Source: Bacteroidota bacterium (GTDB taxonomy: Bacteria > Bacteroidota > Bacteroidia > NS11-12g > UBA955). Taken from it: DNA of 22,769 nucleotides. The notes beneath the pieces were generated by a model. That model did not search any database and was not told the origin of the DNA. It saw only the letters and a list, made by a program, of their open reading frames with translations. A program made the position numbers and the translations under genes. The DNA is taken from positions 1-22,769 of the forward strand of contig SXYY01000145.1 in NCBI GenBank assembly GCA_005788145.1, in the 5' to 3' direction. Of this stretch, positions 17,385-22,769 are shown piece after piece (the stretch's first letter is position 1; each line of letters begins with the position of its first letter).

Positions 17385-18791
17385 ATGGATACCCTTATCA
17401 CCGCACTCCAGTTTATTCTTGCACTTTCCATCATAATTACCCTTCACGAGTTTGGCCATTACTGGGCTGCCCGGGCATTTGGGATCAAAATAGAAAAGTT
17501 CTACTTGTTTTTCGACGCTTGGAATTTCAAATTATTTAGTTTCAAACGTGGCGATACTGAATACGGAATCGGTTGGTTGCCATTGGGTGGATATGTGAAA
17601 ATTGCGGGAATGGTGGATGAAAGTTTGGATACCGAACAAATGAAATCTGAGCCTCAACCTTGGGAGTTTCGCAGCAAACCAGCGTGGCAGCGATTGATTG
17701 TGATGATTGGTGGGGTAACGGTGAATTTGATTTTGGGTATCATCATCATGATTACCTTGACCTACTCGCAAGGTGAAAAATATGTACCGCAAACATTGGT
17801 GAATGAACAGGGTGGAATTTATGCGGGTCCCGTGGCCCGTTCTGTTGGATTTCAAATTGGCGATCAAATCCTTTCCATCAATGGTGTGGCGGTAGACAAT
17901 TTGGATGCGCAATTTGGTGACCCTACGTTCCTAACAGCAGACCGCAAAGAGATTGGCATACGCCGCAAGCAGGTTTATTCAAAAGATCTTGCCCTAGCGG
18001 CGAATGGTGACTCCTCGGTAATGACATTGCGTGAATACGATACCACCTTGGTGATGCCAAGCAATTTTGACGAATTGTTGGGTGCAAAATCAGATATGCC
18101 CTTTTTTGCCCCAAGAATGAAGTTTAAAATTGGCAAGGTGATGGGCGGAAGCCACGCGGAAAAAGCTGGCTTGGATGTGGGTGACCAAATTCAATCTATC
18201 AATGGCGAACCCGTAAAATCGTTTTTTGAATTCAAAGAGATGTTGGTGAAGCATGCCGGTGAAACGGTGAAAATGCAAGTCATCGACTCCACCAATAAAA
18301 TCAGTGCACTCAAAGCTGAAATCGGAGAGGATGCTACATTGGGCTTTCAACCCGCCTTTTATGGTTTTGAGTACCGAGAAAAAGTGATAAAATATGGCTT
18401 GGGCAAATCCATCAACTTGGGGGTATCACGCTCATTTGGTTTGATTGGTGCCAACGCCAAAGCCCTTGGCAATGTGGCTACCGGTAAAACTGATCCAACC
18501 AAATCATTGGCCGGACCCTTGGGAATCGCTCAAATGTTTGGAAGTACTTGGAATTGGTTGAATTTCTGGACGTTGACCGCAATGCTGAGTTTGGTCTTGG
18601 CTTTGATGAATATTTTGCCTATTCCAGCGTTGGACGGTGGACATGTGATGTTTTTGCTGTACGAAATCATCGCCCGCAAACCCGTGTCCGACAAGGTTTT
18701 GTATGTAGGACAAATCATCGGGATGGTTTTCTTATTGTCCCTGGTAGCCTTCACCTTCTGGGTCGACATTGCCCGCACTTTGGGAATTTGA
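17385..18791 (+). CDS. rseP: RIP zinc metalloprotease RseP (site-2 protease)
   Basis: Intramembrane zinc protease of 468 residues that cuts membrane-bound anti-sigma factors and remnant signal peptides. The zinc motif HEFGH is at residues 21-25 in the first membrane helix, and the third ligand lies in the conserved NILPIPALDGG (409-419, Asp417) near the C-terminus. Between them are two PDZ-type segments, GPVARSVGFQIGDQILSING and GSHAEKAGLDVGDQIQSING, so it is the double-PDZ form as in E. coli RseP. Further hydrophobic helices are near 100-120 and at the C-terminus. No anti-sigma factor gene is adjacent. hscB begins one base after its stop codon. Confidence 0.96.
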   Translation: MDTLITALQFILALSIIITLHEFGHYWAARAFGIKIEKFYLFFDAWNFKLFSFKRGDTEYGIGWLPLGGYVKIAGMVDESLDTEQMKSEPQPWEFRSKPAWQRLIVMIGGVTVNLILGIIIMITLTYSQGEKYVPQTLVNEQGGIYAGPVARSVGFQIGDQILSINGVAVDNLDAQFGDPTFLTADRKEIGIRRKQVYSKDLALAANGDSSVMTLREYDTTLVMPSNFDELLGAKSDMPFFAPRMKFKIGKVMGGSHAEKAGLDVGDQIQSINGEPVKSFFEFKEMLVKHAGETVKMQVIDSTNKISALKAEIGEDATLGFQPAFYGFEYREKVIKYGLGKSINLGVSRSFGLIGANAKALGNVATGKTDPTKSLAGPLGIAQMFGSTWNWLNFWTLTAMLSLVLALMNILPIPALDGGHVMFLLYEIIARKPVSDKVLYVGQIIGMVFLLSLVAFTFWVDIARTLGI

Positions 18792-18792
18792 A

Positions 18793-19281
18793 ATGCGTAA
18801 CCCGTTTGCATTCTTTGGTCTGACGCCTAGCCTCAACATCGATGCAAAATCGCTGCGAAAATTATATTTGGACATTCAACGCGGCGCCCATCCAGATCTA
18901 GCGAATTTGAAAGAAGATGCATCGTTAATCTCAGAAGAAGCCAATGCCCATTATCGAACATTGTCGAACCCAACAACCCTTGTGAAGTCGTTTTTGGACG
19001 TAGTGGGAAATTTCCAATGGAATGAAAATCAGCTACCAACAGATTTCCTCATGGAAATGATGGATTTGAGTGATGCCATCGAAGCCATGGATCGATCAAA
19101 TGAGGCATCGGTTAGAGACGTTGAACAGCAGTTAGCCTTGTATATGAGTGCATTAGACACAGATTTTCAATTTCTGTCAACGCAAACTGAGCCCAACATT
19201 GCCTCCTTGGGGGTTTGGTATCAGAAAAGTCAATACTTGGGTCGACTGCGCAAAAATTTTGAAGGAATCGTTGAGATTTGA
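18793..19281 (+). CDS. hscB: Fe-S assembly J-domain co-chaperone HscB
   Basis: J-type co-chaperone of 162 residues that delivers the scaffold IscU to the Hsp70 HscA during iron-sulfur cluster transfer. It starts MRNPFAFFGL, has the J-domain triad HPD at residues 33-35, and continues with EEANAHYRTLSNP. The C-terminal HscB domain is recognisable from LPTDFLMEMMDLSDAIE and the ending KSQYLGRLRKNFEGI, both close to the E. coli pattern (FLMEQLELREELDEIE). The ATG at 18793 follows the rseP stop codon by one base, so coupled translation is likely; the longer in-frame ORF overlaps rseP. No iscU, hscA or ferredoxin gene is nearby, so its partners must be elsewhere. Confidence 0.9.
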   Translation: MRNPFAFFGLTPSLNIDAKSLRKLYLDIQRGAHPDLANLKEDASLISEEANAHYRTLSNPTTLVKSFLDVVGNFQWNENQLPTDFLMEMMDLSDAIEAMDRSNEASVRDVEQQLALYMSALDTDFQFLSTQTEPNIASLGVWYQKSQYLGRLRKNFEGIVEI

Positions 19282-19300
19282 TGTTCTCCATGTAATTTTA
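19271..19300 (+). promoter_or_regulatory. Possible promoter of the phosphoribosyltransferase gene (TTG-N19-TAATTTTA)
   Basis: TTG at 19271-19273, a 19-base spacer and TAATTTTA at 19293-19300, one mismatch from TAnnTTTG, 14 bases before the ATG. The same TAATTTTAC string precedes the dihydroorotase gene by 16 bases. The 33-base gap after hscB also allows simple read-through. Confidence 0.35.
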
Positions 19301-19314
19301 CCCTATTAAGCACC

Positions 19315-19812
19315 ATGTCTACCCGCACAACCCTCAAAACGCACAGTGAAATCCGCTTGGTTTTTCAACGCATGGCGTGTGAAATTGCCGAGGCATTTTC
19401 GGAAGAAACAGATTTGTATTTCGTAGCAATCAATGCGCGTGGAATGGCCATTGCTTTGGAGCTAAACCATGAATTAGACCGCATTCTTCCAAATTGTAGC
19501 GTTTCATTGGGCAACATTCATGTTGCCGATGATTATCGATGGGAAGGTGTCGTACCCAATATGGTTGCATTAACTACACCCGTACTTTTAATTGACGATG
19601 TGATTCATTCCGGTGGCACCGCGATGCAAGTATTGGTGGATTTGTACGAACATGGTTTTGATACCATTCGGACCGCTTTCCTCGCGGAGAGAGAGCACAG
19701 AAATTATCCGATCAAAGCGGACTTTGTGGGCGTTTCAATCGCAACTACGCTACAAGAACATGTGTTTTTTGGCAATGAAAATCCAAGTGATTTACAGCTC
19801 TACCTGATTTAA
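19315..19812 (+). CDS. PyrR-like phosphoribosyltransferase
   Basis: Type I phosphoribosyltransferase of 165 residues. The PRPP-binding loop is VLLIDDVIHSGGTAM (residues 90-104). The C-terminal part REHRNYPIKADFVGVSIATT closely follows the PyrR pattern (HRxxPIxADYxGxxxPT), so it is probably a pyrimidine attenuation-protein homologue with or without uracil phosphoribosyltransferase activity. Against a strict assignment, the N-terminal half is less clearly PyrR, and RNA binding cannot be judged from sequence alone. A dihydroorotase gene of pyrimidine synthesis starts 2.6 kb downstream on the same strand, which fits a pyrimidine role. It is preceded by hscB (33-base gap). Confidence 0.82.
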   Translation: MSTRTTLKTHSEIRLVFQRMACEIAEAFSEETDLYFVAINARGMAIALELNHELDRILPNCSVSLGNIHVADDYRWEGVVPNMVALTTPVLLIDDVIHSGGTAMQVLVDLYEHGFDTIRTAFLAEREHRNYPIKADFVGVSIATTLQEHVFFGNENPSDLQLYLI

Positions 19813-19842
19813 GTTATTGAAATATACCACACTTAACGTCAT

Positions 19843-19867
19843 TTGATTGTCAATTGAAAACAATCAA
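19843..19867. repeat. Inverted repeat before the type IX secreted protein gene
   Basis: TTGATTGT (19843-19850) and ACAATCAA (19860-19867) are perfect complements around a 9-base AT-rich loop. It lies between the phosphoribosyltransferase stop codon and the promoter box of the next gene. It could be a weak terminator stem (no T-run follows) or a protein-binding site; function unknown. Confidence 0.4.
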
Positions 19868-19881
19868 CGACAATTGTATGT

Positions 19882-19889
19882 TATTTTTG
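19882..19889 (+). promoter_or_regulatory. -7 box (TATTTTTG) of the secreted protein gene
   Basis: TATTTTTG matches TAnnTTTG and ends 5 bases before the ATG at 19895. The region is AT-rich, so a chance match is more likely here than at the other promoters; no TTG lies at the standard distance. Confidence 0.45.
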
Positions 19890-19894
19890 AATCA

Positions 19895-22384
19895 ATGAAG
19901 CGTCACATCCTTGCTTTGTGTCTTGCCTTTCTGCATGTTTTCATGCTGAAAGCCACGCATATAGTGGGTGGTGAGGTTACATACAAGTACTTAGGAAGTA
20001 ATCAGTACAAAATCCGATTGGATCTTTACATCGATTGTCAAAACGGCAATCCCCAAGCAATTTCATCGGATGCCACCGCTTATATCGGCGTATTCAACGG
20101 TCAAACCCGCAATATGATCGGTGGATATCCCAAATTGATATCGAGACAAGGTCCTAAACGTGTGATAAAAACCAATTACAATTGCATCGTAAAGGCACCA
20201 AATGCGTGTGTTGACCAATATTGGTATGAAGCAACTTTTACCCTGCCGCCTATAACAGGTGGTTATTACGTTTCATTTCAGCGTTGCTGCAGAAACGGTA
20301 CGATTGACAATTTGGTGGATCCGGGTGGAACAGGGGCGAACTATTGGACATTTATTCCAGATGTTAGGACACTATTGAACAAAAAGGAAAATAACTCGGC
20401 CGTCTTCAAAGAATTGCCCCCAAACTTTTTATGTACGAATACACCCTTGAAATTTGACCATAGTGCCATAGATGACGATGGTGATAGTTTGGTGTATGAA
20501 TTGTTTCGTCCTTTTACCGGTGGTACGTCTAATATGCCCAGACCAGACCAGGGTAGCAATGGGGATTTGCAGCAGCCGCCTTTCTCACAAATTTCTTGGA
20601 CCACTGGGTATCGAGACACTTATCAAATCGACGGTAATCCTCCGCTCACAATTGATAGAAGTACAGGTTTTATGACCTTAACACCGACGCGCACAGGTCA
20701 GTTCGTCATTGGAATCATTGTCAAGGAATATCGGAATGGACAGTTAATTTCCGCAACACGGCGCGATTATCAATTCAATGTGCAGAGCTGTGTGATTGAT
20801 GTTGTGGCATCTTATTTTGTCCCCACATTCATCTGCGGGTACCAGTATAGGTTTCAAAACAAGAGCACTTCGGCCCAACGATACCATTGGGATTTTGGTG
20901 TAGATACATCCACCCGGGATACCTCGAATTTGGGCAGTCCAACCTTTACTTTTCCGCATGCTGGGAAATTCAAGGTTAAATTGTTTGCATACAAAAACAA
21001 GTGTTTGGATAGTTTTATTGCCTATGTAACGGTCGTTGAACCACTCAAACCCAAATTGCCATTAGACACCATTATTTGCCCCGGCGGTAGGGTATCATTT
21101 AAATCAAATATCACGGCAGAGGCATACAAATGGAGCACAGGCGCAACCACGGATACCATGAGCACGGGCAAAGAAGGCTGGGTTTGGTTGGATGTATTTA
21201 GCAAGGTGTGTTCTTGGAGGGATTCGATGCGTATTACCATTGATCGCGCAGTAGTCTCGGCTTTTGGTGATACCGTTTATTGCAGTGATGAAACCTTTAG
21301 TCGAGCGATTGGCGCGTTGCCAGGAATGGCGAAATACACTTGGAGCACCGGTGCAACAACCCAAGGAATTGTGGTTACGAAACCAGGCAAGTATTACGTT
21401 ACCGGAGAAACGCCCAACTATTGTAAATCCAGAGATTCTGTAACGGTGAGTCAATATACCCCGGTTCAGGCATTGGTGAATGATACAGTGGTTTGTCCGG
21501 GCGTCGCTGTGAATTTTGATGCCAAAGTGAACATCGGAGGAAACACATCGGTGCTGTGGAGCAACGGCGCCACAACCAAGGTGGCTGCAATCTCAAATCC
21601 TGGACAGCATTGGCTGAAAATCACAGTGGGTTTGTGCTCAGACAGGGACACATTCCAGATAAAGAATTTCCCCTATGAGTTTGACCTTGGCCGAGATCTG
21701 CGTTTTTGTGATAAAATCGACACGATGTTGAATATCAACTTAGTTGGTGCCAGTCGTATCGTATGGAACAAGGAAGTGATCGGCAGAAGTTATCGTCTCA
21801 CCGAACCTGGCAAAATTGTGGTTGAATTGTTCAATTCCAACAATTGTCCAGAGATTGATTCCATTCAAGTTGTATTGTTTCCAAATCCGGCGTTAAATCT
21901 GGGTGGCGATACAACGCTTTGTTTGTCGGAAAATCCAACATTGGACGCCGGTCCTGGAATGATTTCCTATTTGTGGAACACTGGCGCCACAACCCGTACC
22001 ATTACAGCGTTTGATAGTGGAAGTTATTGGGTTCGTATCAAAGATGTGGAGGGATGTGTTTCATCTGATTCCATCAATATGAAGAAACGCAAGGATTTGT
22101 TTCCATCAAACATCTTTATGCCCAATGCATTTACACCCAATGGCGATGGTAGAAATGATTTGTATCCTTTGAATCAATACAAAGTAAAAGGCGCCACATA
22201 CAACATCAAATTGTACAATCGTTGGGGGGAGAAGATCATGGAGTTGGAGAGTCCTGATATAAACTGGGATGGAACAGTCAACGGCAAGCCCGCACCGGAA
22301 GGCGTTTACATATTTATGGCGTATTGGATTGGCTGCGACAATGAGAAGCGCTCGTTACAAGGGAATTTTACCCTACTTCGATAA
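19895..22384 (+). CDS. Type IX-secreted multi-domain protein with PKD-like and repeat domains and type B sorting domain
   Basis: Exported protein of 829 residues. The ATG at 19895 starts a signal peptide (MKRHILALCLAFLHVFMLKA); an in-frame TTG at 19847 is rejected. The mature N-terminus THIVGGEVTYKYLGSNQYKI, then DLYIDC, is a common opening of Bacteroidota surface proteins. A PKD-like domain lies about residues 310-395 (YHWDFGVDTS, FTFPHAGKFKVKLFAY). Five Ig-like repeats follow, with key Trp at 413, 483, 555, 624 and 694, three of them in W(S/N)TGATT. The end, about 735-829 (FMPNAFTPNGDGRND, LYNRWGEKI, PEGVYIFMAYW), is the gliding-motility-type C-terminal domain that directs export through the type IX system and surface attachment. 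No catalytic domain is seen; an adhesin or structural surface protein is the best guess. Confidence 0.9.
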   Translation: MKRHILALCLAFLHVFMLKATHIVGGEVTYKYLGSNQYKIRLDLYIDCQNGNPQAISSDATAYIGVFNGQTRNMIGGYPKLISRQGPKRVIKTNYNCIVKAPNACVDQYWYEATFTLPPITGGYYVSFQRCCRNGTIDNLVDPGGTGANYWTFIPDVRTLLNKKENNSAVFKELPPNFLCTNTPLKFDHSAIDDDGDSLVYELFRPFTGGTSNMPRPDQGSNGDLQQPPFSQISWTTGYRDTYQIDGNPPLTIDRSTGFMTLTPTRTGQFVIGIIVKEYRNGQLISATRRDYQFNVQSCVIDVVASYFVPTFICGYQYRFQNKSTSAQRYHWDFGVDTSTRDTSNLGSPTFTFPHAGKFKVKLFAYKNKCLDSFIAYVTVVEPLKPKLPLDTIICPGGRVSFKSNITAEAYKWSTGATTDTMSTGKEGWVWLDVFSKVCSWRDSMRITIDRAVVSAFGDTVYCSDETFSRAIGALPGMAKYTWSTGATTQGIVVTKPGKYYVTGETPNYCKSRDSVTVSQYTPVQALVNDTVVCPGVAVNFDAKVNIGGNTSVLWSNGATTKVAAISNPGQHWLKITVGLCSDRDTFQIKNFPYEFDLGRDLRFCDKIDTMLNINLVGASRIVWNKEVIGRSYRLTEPGKIVVELFNSNNCPEIDSIQVVLFPNPALNLGGDTTLCLSENPTLDAGPGMISYLWNTGATTRTITAFDSGSYWVRIKDVEGCVSSDSINMKKRKDLFPSNIFMPNAFTPNGDGRNDLYPLNQYKVKGATYNIKLYNRWGEKIMELESPDINWDGTVNGKPAPEGVYIFMAYWIGCDNEKRSLQGNFTLLR
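21062..22075 (+). repeat. Five coding repeats of about 70 residues in the secreted protein
   Basis: Key tryptophan codons at 21131, 21341, 21557, 21764 and 21974 are spaced 210, 216, 207 and 210 bases. Repeats 1, 2, 3 and 5 share W-(S/N)-(T/N)-G-A-T-T followed by a pattern like PGxYxV; repeat 4 keeps the Trp and EPGKIVVEL but has lost the GATT part. Each repeat also begins with a C-containing strand (TIICPGG, TVYCSDE, TVVCPGV, LRFCDK, TTLCLSE). The DNA is diverged, so these are old duplications. Confidence 0.8.
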
Positions 22385-22391
22385 TTCCCAT

Positions 22392-22436
22392 ATTACAACG
22401 AAGAGTGTACTGCGGTGAATGTTGTAATTTTACAAC
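22392..22436 (+). promoter_or_regulatory. Overlapping inverted repeats before the dihydroorotase gene
   Basis: ATTACAAC (22392-22399) can pair with GTTGTAAT (22421-22428), and GTTGTAA (22421-22427) can instead pair with TTACAAC (22430-22436). The shared middle strand makes the pairings mutually exclusive. The first stem is followed by only a short T-run, so it could be a weak terminator for the secreted protein gene. The second is a near-continuous 16-base palindrome, GTTGTAATTTTACAAC, which could be a DNA operator. It also contains the possible -7 box TAATTTTA (22425-22432). Confidence 0.4.
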
Positions 22437-22448
22437 GGAAAATGCCTT

Positions 22449-22769
22449 ATGAAATTACAGCTGATTAAAAATGCAAAAATCGTCTCTGATAACCACATCT
22501 TCGAGGGTGATTTGTTGATAGAAGGGGGCAAGATTGCTCGCATCGATAAAGACATTTCTGTGGATGGCAACGCAGCGATCATTGATGCGGAAGGACAGTT
22601 TCTTATACCGGGTGTGATCGATGACCAGGTTCATTTCAGGGAGCCGGGACTTACACACAAGGCAAATATTTTTACTGAGAGTAGGGCAGCATTGGCTGGC
22701 GGAACAACATCGTTTATGGAAATGCCCAACGTAAATCCCCAAACGGTTACCAATGCATTGTTGGAAGAA
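22449..22769 (+). CDS. pyrC: Dihydroorotase, N-terminal part (cut by window end)
   Basis: Amidohydrolase that cyclises carbamoyl aspartate to dihydroorotate in pyrimidine synthesis. Only the first 107 codons are in the window. The small N-terminal beta domain (LIKNAKIVSDNHIFEGDLLIEGGKI) is followed by the metal-site strand FLIPGVIDDQVHFREPG and GGTTSFMEMPNVNPQT, matching dihydroorotases and their DxHxHxR motif. The first metal His of HxH is replaced by Gln60, while His62 and the substrate-binding Arg64 are kept. From memory the same DDQVHFREPGLTHK string occurs in Bacteroidota dihydroorotases such as that of Porphyromonas gingivalis. Allantoinase or hydantoinase is less likely given FREPG and MPN. 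Confidence 0.88.
   Translation, partial: MKLQLIKNAKIVSDNHIFEGDLLIEGGKIARIDKDISVDGNAAIIDAEGQFLIPGVIDDQVHFREPGLTHKANIFTESRAALAGGTTSFMEMPNVNPQTVTNALLEE

Noticed and set aside
1..22769. Mobile elements, CRISPR arrays, tRNA/rRNA genes, toxin-antitoxin or defence systems
   Set aside because: No transposase, integrase, regularly spaced repeat, cloverleaf, or defence-type domain was found; gene content is housekeeping and envelope.

Overview
This window comes from a member of the Bacteroidota (former Bacteroidetes). The signs are a gliding-motility-type C-terminal secretion domain (type IX secretion, type B) on a large exported protein, a TonB-dependent receptor with a carboxypeptidase-like N-terminal domain, promoter boxes of the Bacteroidota form TAnnTTTG, and the absence of Shine-Dalgarno sequences. 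Species and genus cannot be fixed from the sequence. Nearly all of it is chromosomal housekeeping and envelope genes. I see no insertion sequence, phage, CRISPR array, tRNA or rRNA.

Left third (minus strand): a four-gene efflux operon transcribed from about 6713 down to 153 in the order TetR regulator, TolC-like outer membrane channel, lipoprotein membrane-fusion adaptor and RND pump. It ends in a strong intrinsic terminator at 96-128. A perfect inverted repeat at 6748-6777, just upstream of the regulator's promoter, is the best candidate for its operator. Upstream lies sppA (membrane-bound signal peptide peptidase) with its own promoter. A 484-base gap follows, holding only a tiny signal-peptide-like ORF and possible gene debris.

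Middle (minus strand): fumC, folP, rpe and a TonB-dependent receptor are closely spaced (gaps of 4, 18 and 28 bases), with an extra internal promoter candidate before rpe. fumC is divergent from maeB (malic enzyme fused to a phosphotransacetylase-like domain). The two share a 146-base promoter region, so fumarate/malate interconversion and malate decarboxylation are controlled from adjacent promoters.

Right third (plus strand): maeB, a GNAT acetyltransferase, rseP (site-2 protease), hscB (Fe-S co-chaperone, one base after rseP), a PyrR-like phosphoribosyltransferase, an 829-residue exported protein with a PKD-like domain, five repeats of about 70 residues and a type IX sorting domain, and finally the 5' part of a dihydroorotase gene cut by the window edge.

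The most general observation is that seven genes carry an exact TAnnTTTG box only 4 to 12 bases before the start codon. This implies leaderless or nearly leaderless mRNAs. No wholly new system is evident. The best leads are the short-leader promoters, the efflux operator, competing hairpins before the dihydroorotase gene, and the unexplained gap at 8568-9051.
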